From Gerris lacustris (taxonomy: Eukaryota > Arthropoda > Insecta > Hemiptera > Gerridae): a stretch of DNA of 64,000 nucleotides. This document shows, piece by piece, positions 10,719 through 22,170 of this stretch (positions within the stretch are counted from its first letter, which is position 1; every line of letters begins with the position of its first letter). Below the pieces are notes generated by a model that saw only the letters and a list, made by a program, of their open reading frames with translations, searched no databases and was not told where the DNA came from. The stretch covers positions 47,922,329 through 47,986,328 of the forward strand of contig OX578282.1 in NCBI GenBank assembly GCA_951217055.1, read 5' to 3'. Made by a program: the position numbers and the translations under genes.

Positions 10719-11398
10719 AACTATACTTGTATTACTTGTATTCCTTTTATGATTTCAGCTTAGTTCGTAGAAACGTGAAAATCATATTAAGAATTGTGAA
10801 AATAATATATGAAAAGCCTCGATGATATAGTTTTTGCTCCTGCTTTATAAAGTACTAGTAGGAATTTGAACAAATCTCCAAAACTGGTGTTTCATAAATT
10901 TTAGGGGTCTTGAATTGTATTTGCAGTTTATTATATATTATGTATATATATATATATATCTTTATCTACGATTGATACGAAATATAAACATTGTGCCTCT
11001 GTTTAGATGCGTAGAAATTGATTCTTTACGTACTTGTATTCATTACGCATGCGCGTTTCATAATTCCTTTTTTTCCGCCCTAGTGCGGTAAAAAAAAGAA
11101 TTCTTTACCTTAACGCTCGATTAGCGAGTTGGTTTACATTTAACAAAACAAATTTGCTATTTGTTTAATTAAAGTAACTGTTTATATCGAGTTTTCAGTG
11201 AAAAAAAATTATTGATTTAAGTGATTATGACGAAAATGAGGAGAATAATATGCCTCCCTAAATAATTATTTCGGCGCAAAATACAACTATTAATGTTATC
11301 TTTATCAAAAGAGAAGTACGAACTTACGTTCGGGAAGTTTATTAATTTTTTTCCTGTATTTATTGTTAAAATCCAACAATAGTTGATAAAGTACGCAA
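10719..11398. other. Intronic stretch after the Beat exon
   Basis: No continuation of the Ig domain. Contains a short TA run (10939-10959) and a small hairpin CCGCCCTAGTGCGG near 11076. Confidence 0.6.
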
Positions 11399-11504
11399 CT
11401 CGTGCGAAAACTGCATTTTGCTTTTCTCGTGTGGTTTTACTAACCTCACTGTCGCTCGTGTGCAAACTCCACACTCTCATGCAAAATGCTACTTTCTGCA
11501 CGAG
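11399..11504. repeat. Palindromic element, ~45-nt imperfect arms
   Basis: CTCGTGCGAAAACTGCATTT at the left mirrors AAAATGCTACTTTCTGCACG at the right. The second palindrome close to the Beat exon. Short open frames here arise from the palindrome, not from a gene. Confidence 0.75.
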
Positions 11505-12984
11505 ACGCGTAATGTGCTATGCGTTGTTTCCGATTCTCCCCCTTCTTGTAGCCAAATTTATTCAAACTATTATCAGAATGATTGTTTTTTACACTATTGC
11601 ATGTAAACAAATAATTGGATTAAGATTTAATCTGATAATTCGGTCCTCATATAAATCACGACCTAATTTTGAAGTATCTCAAAAAATATAGGATCTGGTT
11701 TTTTTCTATTGTGCGCCGAAGAAAACCTCATCTAACTCCTTTCGCCTCTTCAAATACTTGCCGAGTATACTGCTGAGTTCGCATCTAAATTGCGTCTCCT
11801 CCCAACTTTAACTTGATAATCATCAAAAATCTTTTACAGGGTGAAAGGAAAAAAATGTCAGGACTAAAGTAAAATAAATCAGTTTGCAGAAAGAAGGTTG
11901 AATAGGCTTTCCTTTTACTCAACCTTCTTATTTTCTTTTGTCGAGAGCGCTTATGTTCAATAAAGTCCAGACAAATCTTATCAATTTTCTTATGTGCTCT
12001 CTTGATATAAGATCCAAGGGGTGAAAGAATATAATAAAGGTATCAGGTTTCGCTCCCAGTGTTGGAAGTATCTTAAGGGTTACTGACACAGAAAGACATT
12101 CCTTCATTTGAACACTATATTGAAGATCAAAGAAAATAAACAATTCCCTCCATAAATTCGTATTATGGTCACAAAGCGTTATATCATCCTACAAATCGGT
12201 CATAAACCTACACAAATGGTAGCTGAGTGGTGAAGTGAATAGTAGGATTTAGACAGACTAAAGGTGCTTCTTGCTTATAGTTATCGCTCCAATTGCTTAC
12301 TAAAAAAGCACTGGAAGCAAAAAATCAGATTCTCTCCCTTAATACATGATCATCACATAACCTTTTCATGGAAAATAATTATTTCTACATTTTTCTACAC
12401 CGTAATTAATCCATATTTTCTTTAACATATACAAATAAATGTTTAGAAATCCATGCATTTCAACAGAAATGTTTATCTAATAGTTTCAAATTTAATAACT
12501 TTGTTATAAATAATCTATAAAAAATAACCGTATCTCATGTATGATAATTTAATTTATTGAATAAACAAATGTCTAAGTTATTTTTAAACTAAATATTCAA
12601 CTTAGTATAGAAGGTAAAATAAACATAAGTAATATGAGAGCAAAAAATATGTTGAAATAATGTTGGAAACATTATTGAACAAATACAAAAATAAACACCT
12701 AAAACAAATGATCACTAAATTTATATTTTCCTCTCTTGCATTAAATTTAGGTTTTTTGTTTTAAAAAAATGCATTTTAACATTTATGTATACTAATAAAT
12801 TTTAATGTTAATACTACAGTTTTTTTAAGTTTTTGAAATTATCTTAATAAAATTAAAAATAAATACCAGCAATTGAATTATTATTACTTTTATTTTTTTG
12901 TTTGTCAAGTAATAAAAAATCGGTCCGAGACAACACAGACAAACTTTCTCGTATACGAGGTCATAATTATTTGGCCCAGTGTTT
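11505..12984. other. 1.5 kb of A+T-rich DNA
   Basis: No gene. A tRNA A-box-like phrase (GGTAGCTGAGTGG near 12220) lacks a matching B box and is not called as an RNA gene. Confidence 0.6.
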
Positions 12985-13507
12985 TCCATTTATTAGTTTT
13001 CGCATGTACATTTAGTTATTATTTAACATCTCATCAAAATGTATCATAAAAATAACATCTGGGCGAAGAATCGAACCCGGGCTCTCTGTCCGCGTTTTAA
13101 GCTTATTTCTCAGGAACTACATTTTTCCCGGGAAAACGGCATATATCGTTAGATTCGTATTTAAATGGGCTACATTATAGAATTTTTTAATCAAAATCGT
13201 CGGAACTGTTTTCGAGAAATAATTTTTTTCCCCGTTTTTTTCAGAGTTTTTGGGGAACAAACTCCCCAAATTTGAAGCTAAAATTCATTTCTCGATTTCG
13301 CCTCGGGGTATGATTTTTCTGAACATGTGTACCAAATTTCGTCAAAATCAGCCCAGCAGTTTAGGCTCCAGGCGTCTGCACAGACAGATAGACAGACATT
13401 TTTTAAAAACCACTTTTTTGAACTCAGGGGACCTCAAAACGTGTAAATCCATCAAAATCGAATTTTCGCGCCATCACAATACTTTCTCTTTATATGAGAA
13501 AGTAAAA
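12985..13507. repeat. Family C element, copy C1
   Basis: About 520 bp closely matching 42446-42973 and more distantly 58320-58886. Landmarks are AATCGAACCCGGGC at 13070 (complement is a tRNA B-box-like GGGTTCGATT), TCCCGGGAAAACGGC, CTCGGGGTATGATTTTTCTG, ACCAAATTTCGTCAAAATC, an AGACAGAT run, GGGGACCTCAAAACGTGTAA, and an end at CATCACAATACTTTCTC ... GAGAAAGTAAAA. Non-autonomous, class unknown. A tRNA-related origin of one end is possible. Confidence 0.85.
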
Positions 13508-14419
13508 ATTAAATTTAAAAATAGATGAAGATAAAAACTAAAAAGGCATCGGTCAATAAAAATAAAATTAAGATATCTTGGACATTTTTCGATGAAGTAA
13601 ATAACAAAAGTTTGAACTCGTTATATTTTTTATAAAGTATAGAAAGTTTGATTGCGTCTTTTGCTACTTTTCTTTTTATATCTCTGTGAGTCATTTATAT
13701 TTAGATATATATTTATATATTATAAGAAATGTATTAAAGAAGAGAGAAGAAAAGTTTAGGATGAATGAAAGATGAAAAATATGCAATTTAATTACAAGGA
13801 AAAGAAATAAAATGTAAAAAAGTTAACGGAGTAAAAATTGATTGGAGATAAGTTTTGAAATTGATCCATTCTCTTTAGCCTTTTTTGATTGATTGAAGTT
13901 TTCTTCTTTAGAATAAGAAGGTTAAAGATGTGATCCATCAATAAAATAATGGTGAAAAATAAGACGACTGCTAGAGGAAAAAGTTAAATGATTTAGTTCA
14001 TGGTACTTTAGTTCTTAGATGACTTCCTTTTAGTATTAAGTCTGCAGAGCTAAAAAGTCCATTGTCTAAAACTTTTATGGTCTGAAACATTTTCTTCTGA
14101 AGATTTTTTCTGTCAGAGGAACAATTATACATGTCCTACATCTTAAGACTGATACACCACGAATTTTAAATTTTTAAATTTATTGAACTATTTCTTCTAT
14201 GCATAGTTTAGAGTTTCCCTAATGTCCTGATTTACTGCACTTTTACCACGTAGGCATTATAGAACGGAGGTACTTTTATTCATCTATTTATTTGATAGTT
14301 AGCGTGATTTTATTTTATTTAATTTAAAAATGACAGGGAAGTACTTAAATCCATTTACTTTTTAATGTTTTAATAGATTGTTTGGCAAGAATAAGAGCGC
14401 AAGTGGAGTTGATGTCAAT
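13508..14419. other. A+T-rich DNA without recognised features
   Basis: No genes or repeats recognised. Confidence 0.6.
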
Positions 14420-14750
14420 AGAATATTAATTATGTTTGCTAATAAGTATAAAATTGTTTTCAAAAGGGTTGTAACATTCCCCAAGCGGATGTTATGTCAA
14501 GATTACCTAGTTCTCATGGTGTCGAAGTTGACGAATGTCATTTCTTATACTTGTCAACCCCACTGGTATCTTATAAAGAAGTAGTAGTAGTAGTAGTTAG
14601 TAGTTAACTAGTACTACCTAGTTCTGGTACACATCTCAGAAAAATACATCTGGTATGGAGGTTGCTGATACAGAAAACGATTCTGAAGATGAAAATCAGC
14701 GTACACCAATAATTGAAAGGAAAATATCTAGATATGGTAGGCTAATATAA
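14420..14750 (+). pseudogene. Decayed Ty3/Gypsy-type retrotransposon fragment (RNase H end)
   Basis: One plus frame at about 14455-14585 reads FQKGCNIPQADVMSRLPSS, resembling the R-KG-N--ADALSRLP motif that closes the RNase H domain of Gypsy polyproteins. The frame then dissolves in a GTA repeat. At 14645-14749 a second open stretch gives an acidic segment (DTENDSEDENQRTP) followed by basic IERKISRYGR and a stop, plausible for a polyprotein C-terminus. The integrase is missing between them, implying an internal deletion. Assignment rests on the short SRLP motif. Confidence 0.5.
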
Positions 14751-16080
14751 CAAACAGGTTTTCACCTTAATATAAGCTTTTAATATTGATTTTAATAAAT
14801 TAATAACTAGAAAAAAATGTGTATCAAATAGTTTTTTTGCTTGTAAGAGGGAGCGAGTGATACGTTCTACTAAAACCCGCTTTTCATATGTTAATACCTT
14901 AACCTGGGTTAGAGGGATTGGTCGTTGTGTACTGGATCTAGACCTGACCATGTGTCTTTTGATCTGTGTCTCTATCCGTTATCGTCCAACTTTAAATATA
15001 ACTTTTCTAAATAGAGTCTGTTTTTTTTTATTATTTATATACATATTAATGTATAAAAAGCAGTATTTTTAGAGTTATTTCCAGAGACATTCCTTATACA
15101 AGTACAATAATATAAGTTTTTTGGAGGCTTATAGCGGCTTGTACCAGCACTAACTGGATTTCAAAAGATCTAAAATTGAATTTTAATAAAATATAAAAAT
15201 CTATTGATTTTTAAAAAACAGGCAAATTTAAAAGTAGATAAATACCTTTATATTTACTTTTTAACAAATAATAATCTTTTTTTGCTTATTTTAAATAATA
15301 TATATATTTTATACTTATATTGTTCAAAATAATTATAAAGAAAAGATAAACAAATATTAAATAATAATGTTTGTTTTATTTACATTAATTCGAAGGGTTA
15401 AAGATAAATACGTTTGTTTTCGCATAACCCCACCTTTGAACCTGAATGTAAACAATGCCCCCTACTCTATCGACTTTCCTTGACTTAGTATACCACCTGC
15501 AGCCAACTGGTGCACATATCCCCTAATCTTTTCTTAAACTACCGACATTTATTAAGGTAAAATTTTATTTTTATCTTATTTATTTATTTAATTGTGTTTA
15601 TTGTCATATTGTTATTATAGGCATTTTTTTTAATAGGAACTTAGAAGCTATATTAAGTAAATGTTTTAGTTTATTTAAGATAAAGTTTTAGTTTATTTAA
15701 GATAAAGTTTTAGTTTAATTAAATTATTGTTTTAGTTTATCAAGGATTAATTTATAGTTAAATTGTGAGTTTAAATGTTATAATGGAATCCTGTAATATG
15801 ATAAATTATTTCTACAACATAGTTTTCTTTTTTTTGTGATGTAGCTTAATTTATATATACAAATATTTCACCTCAACCTTTACTACTTATGTTACAAATA
15901 ATTTTAGAGTACTAATAAATAATAATATGCATTGTTTTATGTTCTATCTTTATTATTATTTATTTATTTTTATTAAGCCCATCAGTGCCATTGTCTGTTA
16001 TAAAACTAATAAAATATAATGTCATTTATTTCATGACGTGCCCTATGTATAATAAAATATAATAGCACTAAGATGCAGCC
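14751..16080. other. A+T-rich DNA with a short tandem motif
   Basis: A TTTTAGTTTATTTAAGATAAAG motif (shorter than three full units) recurs at about 15661-15740. Otherwise nothing recognised. Part may be the body of the Helitron-like element that ends at 16127. Confidence 0.5.
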
Positions 16081-16097
16081 ACTGATTCCTAGCTTGA

Positions 16098-16127
16098 ACC
16101 CCGTGTGACGCATGGGGTGAATGCTAG
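16098..16127 (+). mobile_element. Helitron-like 3' terminus (hairpin plus CTAG)
   Basis: ACCCCGTGTGACGCATGGGG forms a GC-rich stem-loop a few bases before CTAG, followed by T. Helitrons end in CTRR with a hairpin about 5-12 nt upstream and insert 5' of T. The 5' end and any Rep/helicase gene were not found, so the element length is unknown. Confidence 0.5.
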
Positions 16128-16559
16128 TTAAAATATCGACAGACTCAAAAAAGAGAGTACAGGTAAAAGATCTTGGTTTTCCCCTCTTTAGCTTTCGCTT
16201 TGGTCGAAATAGTGGAAGGTTTTCGGTAATACAATGAATCAGTTCATTAGGTTTTCATTACAATGTTGTCTTACAGTGGTATATTTTAGTACCTCACTTA
16301 TTATTAAGGGTAATTTGAGATTATTGAGTTGCGAGCTTACCATCTGGGACCACCTGTTATGATCCCTAGGAACTGATTCTAAACCGTTTGTACGATTTTT
16401 ATCTGTGTTCACTAGCAGTACAGAAGAGGGAGCACTTTAATTGCCGCAGATGTCCGACGATTTAAGTTTACAAATAATTTTAGCTTTACGTAAATTACGA
16501 CGATATTGATAGAAAATAGTTTCTTAACAGAATGGATTACTAATTTACTTATTTATTTA

Positions 16560-16686
16560 TACTTAACTTACATCATATTGATATCAACTTAATAACTTCA
16601 TAATCAACATTAGAGGTGGTTAGAGGTGGTTACTTAACTTACATCATATTGATATCAACTTAATAACTTCATAATCAACATTATTT
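16560..16686. repeat. Two-copy 71-bp tandem duplication
   Basis: TACTTAACTTACATCATATT ... ATAATCAACATTA starts at 16560 and again at 16631. A smaller duplicate (TAGAGGTGGT twice) sits at the junction. Confidence 0.92.
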
Positions 16687-16745
16687 AAATGATGTGTTCA
16701 GCGGCAATAAATATTGTAATTTATCTAAGTCGATAAGGATCAGAA

Positions 16746-16747
<2 letters not shown>

Positions 16748-16798
<51 letters not shown>
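16748..16798. repeat. (TA)n microsatellite
   Basis: About 25 uninterrupted TA units. Confidence 0.97.
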
Positions 16799-16800
<2 letters not shown>

Positions 16801-18116
16801 GAAATAGGATTTCTGCGTCAACAATCCATATCTCCTGATTATTGGTCTGGTTCTCTTCTAAATGTAGTCTGATATTGGTCAGCATCAATATACTATGACA
16901 CCAATCTGTTCTGATACATGATTAATGCTTTTATAATTATTATATATTTTTAGTTTACAATAAGTTTCGGTCTTTATATCAATGTTTACAGTGGAAAAAA
17001 ACTACCTATATTGTTTTGATTGCTGGAATTGTCTTTTTATTAATATACAATTCTATTAGATAGTTAGTCTATTAGTTATCATTTTTATTTACCGTTACTG
17101 CAATTTATTTGAGATCTTTTGAAGATAGTTGATATGGTATAGACCGGATAGTTTAAGGTTTTAGTTTTAGTTTTATAGTTGGTTTAGTTATATGGTTTCA
17201 TTTTTTAGGACCTTATAATTATCTTGTTTATTCTATCATTTTAATGTAGCCAGGATTTATAGAGCTCAGGGATAAGGCTTTCGAATGAACATTTCGGATT
17301 TAGGCTCAATTGTAATTACCCAAACTGGAATATGTTTTAGTACGCCCATGCCATCTATTTAAAAGTATGAACTTCAATGACACTCCTTAAGAAATTGTTC
17401 ACTTCAAAAAATTACATATTATGAACCTCATTTCATGTCCTGAAGATCTTCTACCGAAAGTAAACTCTTCTGCCGAAACTTCTACTGTTTAAGTGCACTT
17501 ACTCTACAGACACTTAAAGGAACGTATCCTAAAATTAGCCTAATTATCCGGGACTTCTATTTTACCACATAGGCTTGCTACGTTTACTTCTCTATTTTTT
17601 TCTTTTTCTAATAATCTTCAAGGATGCCTGGCTCCGTGATGAATTGAAGAGATCTCTTAAATTAATGCAGCGTGCTTTCAATTTTGTTAGCTCTAAACAA
17701 TTTTTAAAGTATCAAGTTAAGTGTTGGGCCTATATATTCCATTTTTAGACTGGAGTGAGTCTGCTGTAACTCAGACTCAATATACAGCAACTTTAATTTA
17801 AACCATATAAAGAGGCTGTTTTAAAAAATAATTTTGAAGTGGGATCTTATCGTGTTATAATACATTCACTGCTTTTAAAAGGCCTATTTTTATTGTTATG
17901 AATTAAAATAATGAACACAAAAACGAGATAACATGAATTGTTTGACAGACACTTAGAATTAATTTTTCAAAAAACAATTAATTAATTAATTTAGGAACAC
18001 AAGCAAAGCAGGTTGACAAACACAAAAATTAACTAAAACATTAAGTTTTTACAGTTATTTCATTATCATTGTTTTCTACTTCTGGTGGGTTAGACCCAAA
18101 GACATTTGTTCTTGTT
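16799..18116. other. 1.3 kb of A+T-rich DNA
   Basis: No gene or repeat recognised. Confidence 0.6.
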
Positions 18117-18912
18117 TGAGTTAAAGTTTAAAAAGTCCAGTCATGCACCATGACTTAATGAGCGAATTTTCAAAGAAATCTGCGCTTTATTAGCTTATGA
18201 TAATATAGGAAAATTTTGGTTTAGAATTTGCTCGGGTGAAAAAAAAAATTGGTACACAGGGGTACGGGGTACAAAAGTCAAAATAGTATTTACCCTTCAA
18301 GATGCATGTCGTTGGAAAGCTCTTTAAGAGTACAGTAATTGTTGTTATTTACACTTTTATCATATTTTCACATAAAAGGGGGGTAAAATGGAAAAAACAC
18401 GTTTTTTGACCCTATATGGTCAAAATTTGACCCCTAAATGGACTCCAAAAATTCTGGCCAGCGAACTCATCCTTTCTTTTGATATTATTGACATTTTAAA
18501 ATTTGTTTGAAATTTTTAAGTGCATCCCAAGGGGAGATATCGTCTGGAGTGACACATATATACATACATATATACATACATATATACATACATACATAAA
18601 AAAAAGTGTTAAATTTCAGGAATCGATTCAGAATGGTCTAAAACGGATTTCCATGGAAAATTTTTTCAAAAATTCGCATTACAAAAATTTTGAAGCCATT
18701 GCAATAGCGTAATTTTCTTTGAAAATTCGCTAAAAGGAGTTGTTTCTGGAGTTTTTAAAAAATTAGTTAAATTAGTTAAATTAGTTTACAACACCATTAG
18801 GTTATTAATAGGTAAGATGATCCGGCCACTTTACTCATCATTACTCGATGTGATCGTCAATCTGGAACATGTTTCACCTCTATGGAATTTTAACCTACCA
18901 GATATTGGCTTA
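18117..18912. repeat. Segment N, copy N1, interrupted by family B
   Basis: GAGTTAAAGTTTAAAAAG (18118-18135) continues after the insertion with GGAGTTGTTTC ... ATGATCCGGCCACTTTACTC ... AACCTACCAGATAT. It matches the uninterrupted N2 at 19824-20000. Confidence 0.85.
18136..18731 (+). mobile_element. Family B insertion, copy B1 (596 bp)
   Basis: Borders come from comparison with the empty site in N2. A 5-bp duplication AAAAG flanks it (18131-18135, 18732-18736). AGCGAATTTTCAAAGAAA at 18161 is mirrored exactly at the right end. Internal landmarks are GGGGTACGGGGTACAAAAGT, AGATATCGTCTGGAGTGACA and a TACA-rich repeat at 18560-18598. A second copy lies inverted at 28741-29225. No coding capacity. 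Confidence 0.8.
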
Positions 18913-18976
18913 CATAATACAAAGATCAAATAAAACACTTCAACATTTATACCTTCTTTAGGTGGATACTCTAAAT

Positions 18977-19729
18977 CAGGGGTTCCCAACCTGTGGTACG
19001 CGAACCACTTGTGGTACGCGGGATCATGTCCAGTGGTACGCGCCGCATAAATATTTGCGGTTGTAAGGAGTGTATTCATCCCTTATATACCTCAGTATGG
19101 AAAAAAAACCAAGTATAGAAACATAATTGTTCTGTGTTGAGGATGATTTGTGTTTAAAACTTAGCCCTATCACGCCAGACATTGTTAGTTTGAGCCAATT
19201 ATTGCAAGCACATCCATCCCATTAACCTGCCTAACCACATTGTTTATTCGGACGAATTCTTTCGTAATGTTCTTTACGCATTTTTTCTTTTTTTTATACA
19301 ATTTTTATTAATTTTCCATGTTCTATTCATGTTATTTGTGTTCTAATTTAAAATTCTTTCATGAATTTTTTTTTTTTTAATTTAACTTTTTTTAGTCCTT
19401 TTTAATTTAACAATCATCCTCAAACACCTACTCTCTATCCAGGGGATTAAAGGTAAAAAAATAATGATACAGCACTCTGGTTTGGTTCAGCTTAAATTTT
19501 AATAAGTTATTGCATTAAAAAAAGTGATATGCCTACCCTCTTTGTATTAATGAATACAAACGTTTTTAAACCTTTAAACCTCAAAAATTTTCCGGGGGAA
19601 GGTCCCCGAACCCCCTTTCTTCTGTAAAAACGCCCTGGTTGTTCCTGCATAAAGTATAAACATCAGTGTTACATGAAAAAGTCAAGACATATTAAGTGGT
19701 ACGCCACCAAAAAAGTTTGGGAACCCCTG
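18977..19729. mobile_element. hAT-type non-autonomous transposon (753 bp)
   Basis: The terminal inverted repeats are CAGGGGTTCCCAACCTGTGG at the left and the complement ending GGGAACCCCTG at the right. An exact 8-bp target duplication CTCTAAAT (18969-18976 and 19730-19737) fits the hAT preference nTnnnnAn. Subterminal GTGGTACGC motifs repeat near both ends. The interior lacks a transposase. It contains CCGGGGGAAGGTCCCCGAAC, a phrase also common in other hAT-derived repeats. Confidence 0.9.
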
Positions 19730-19823
19730 CTCTAAATCACTCCTTCAATGGGGTTCTTTTTGCTCTAAGACTGCTTTAAATTTACACTTTTAACAACCCT
19801 ATTATTCTTGTACTAGTTTCGAG

Positions 19824-20000
19824 TTAAAGTTTAAAAAGGAGTTGTTTCGGGGGTTTTTACTAAATTCGTTTACAACATCATTAGGTTATTAACTGGTTGG
19901 ATGATCCGGCCACTTTACTCCTCATTACTTGTGATGTGATCGTCAATCTGGAACAAGTTTCACCTCTCTAGAATTTTTAACCTACCAGATATATGTTGGT
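19824..20000. repeat. Segment N, copy N2 (uninterrupted)
   Basis: Direct repeat of N1, here without the family B insertion, so it serves as the empty-site reference. Confidence 0.85.
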
Positions 20001-21152
20001 TTTTTGACCTTGGTCTCATGCGGAGTTGTTGGTTCACTAACCACCCGTCTACGCCAGTTCCCACAAATTATATTATTAATATAGAGATTAAACATACACT
20101 ATCATTTAATAAGGATCAACTGTTACCTTAATCTTCGTTTAGAATGACAAAATAAAATCACAACTCTACATAATATTGACTACAATTTTAGAACTAACTT
20201 AACACGTTGACATCACTGACTAACTTGATGATCCAAACCACTTAAACGCTCTCTGAAAATCAAATGTCGTATTTACCACGTATTCCAATCATTGGGTTTA
20301 AGGCTTGGCTTGCTTGCTTCCAATTCCCTGTCGATTATAATTCCTCCTGATAAAAATTTGCAGGGAAATGTTGACGTTTCATTTCGTTTACGGCCACCCT
20401 CTCCAGGAAAACCATAATGCCCTATATGTATCTGATTTTTTTTATATACCGATGTGAATTATTTCTCCTATCACCCCACACTATTAGTAAAACTTCGGCA
20501 TCCTATCTTATCATCTAAAAAATGTGTGATATTTAGATCATCATGAGTGTTCTGTCATACAACTTTTAGTTTGTTGCCGAGATACAATTTTAATGGGTGA
20601 AAACCCTAAACACAATAAGGTTATATAGCTTCCTACGCACAATGTATTATATACTTCCTTGGTAAATTAATGCCTTTAAAGACATTCCCATTGAACCCAC
20701 GTCTTACAAAGGGTTAGGCTGTAGGGTCAAGCCCTCCTAGGGTCTTTTTATTGTTTACCCTTTCAAAAGTTAAATCTCTTTAGAAACGTTTAGTAAAAGT
20801 AAGTGCTTCTATCGGAAATTGAACCTATATAACCTCCTTACTCTTGTAACCTCGATTAATGAGGTAAAAATATATAATATATTAAATACAGAGTTATTTT
20901 GGTCTTTCTATTCCATTTACGCATATTAAGTATTCATAATGTATATAAATCTTTATCACTATTAATGGAAACCTTTAGCTACTAAATAGAGAAAAAAAAT
21001 CAGAAACGTATATTACTAGTTTTAAATGTTTCTAGAAAATTATCGAACCAAGTGTAATAGTTAAAAATAATAATTTTACAAATGAAGTATTTCTAAAGCT
21101 GTTTCTCTGTATTTAGTCGAATCAAATCCCATTTTGTGGAAATCATCTGACT
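20001..21152. other. A+T-rich DNA without recognised features
   Basis: No gene or structured repeat seen. Confidence 0.6.
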
Positions 21153-21353
21153 TTAAGGAATAACACAAACTGTCTCTCCACGTAAATTAAAAAAAATTTA
21201 ATGCCAAAGCACTTTTAAGCCTTCAAGAAAAGTTACATTGATAAAAAGATTTAGTAAGAGGCGAGTCTTCTTCATGTCGGAGATCGACGTCGCTGCTTTG
21301 GCATTAAAGTTTTTTCAATTTACGTGGAGAGACAGTTTGTGTTAATCCTTTAA
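21153..21353. mobile_element. Fold-back element H1 with ~58-bp inverted arms
   Basis: AACACAAACTGTCTCTCCAC ... TTTAATGCCAAAGCA on the left is mirrored by TGCTTTGGCATTAAAG ... GTGGAGAGACAGTTTGTGTT on the right. The loop contains TTCATGTCGGAGATCGACGT, a phrase shared with H2 at about 42310. Confidence 0.85.
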
Positions 21354-21491
21354 AATGACCTCCATAGACGCTCCCATATCTCTAGCATCAGACTTTAAGT
21401 GCGCTTAAATAAAAATGTCATTAAAGCTAACTTTGTTGAAGTTGGTATGAAATAAAAAAAAAAAAAAAGAAAAACAGTTTATCCAAATAAA

Positions 21492-21850
21492 TTAGAGTGT
21501 TACATATCTTCCTCGAATCCTATTATTGGGTGAACGGTCACATTAGAGTTGGATCTATTTCGATTCCCAGTGAAGTACATTAATTTTTAGGCAATAATAA
21601 ATTTGCAGACCGTCTGTTGGCTAATTTAAAACATCACTTTAAATTTAATCAAAATCAGATGAGTAGTTTTTAAGATATGGTTTTCACAATGTTGAAAGAC
21701 AGACAGACCAACCTAGGACATGAGACTAAAGAAATATTCCCTGACGTATGAAATTGATTTCTATCAAGGATTTTTGAAATTCAGGGACATAAAGATGTTG
21801 TTCTTCAGAATGATCATAATTCTTTTGTTACTTTCGGCAAGCTTGGAAGC
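21492..21850 (-). repeat. Family A element, copy A8 (divergent)
   Basis: Complement of the 3' end at 21498-21535, shared middle with the window-end copy (ATTTCGATTCCC), AATCAGATGAGTAGTTTTTA of core type II, and the degenerate terminal hairpin GGCAAGCTTGGAAGC at 21836-21850. Confidence 0.65.
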
Positions 21851-22032
21851 AATAATATACACCTTTCTTTTCTACCTTTAAGTATGTTATTAAAGCGTAT
21901 AGTAAAATTACTTCTGTAAAAGTGGGCTACTTAAGTGGAATGTTAAATTCATATGTTAAAGTTTATAGTGAGGTAGACGGTGACCACAGACAATCATCAT
22001 CTTCCCCCTGAGATAAGAACTACTAGCGCTTC

Positions 22033-22163
22033 CTGCACGCCGTGGCCGCTTCTCGAACGAGCGGCCTGTAAAAACGAAACATGCATTTTTACAGCCCTAG
22101 GGCTGTAAAATAGAACTTTACTGTCCGTTCAGGACAGGAATGTTTACATGTGGTGGGCGATAA
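22033..22163 (-). mobile_element. Fragment of fold-back family F (copy F2)
   Basis: GGCCGCTTCTCGAACGAGC ... TTTTACAGCCCTAGGGCTGT ... TGTTTACATGTGGTGGGCGA matches F1 in reverse complement. The left terminal repeat is missing. Confidence 0.75.
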
Positions 22164-22170
22164 ATGTATT

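Noticed and set aside
11383..11691. 102-codon plus open frame
   Set aside because: Overlaps a palindrome, low-complexity composition, and no motif.
12215..12240. tRNA A-box-like phrase GGTAGCTGAGTGG
   Set aside because: No matching B box or cloverleaf downstream.
13061..13090. tRNA gene at the B-box-like site of family C
   Set aside because: Only a B-box-like segment is present, with no A box at tRNA spacing, and it is part of a repeat found several times.
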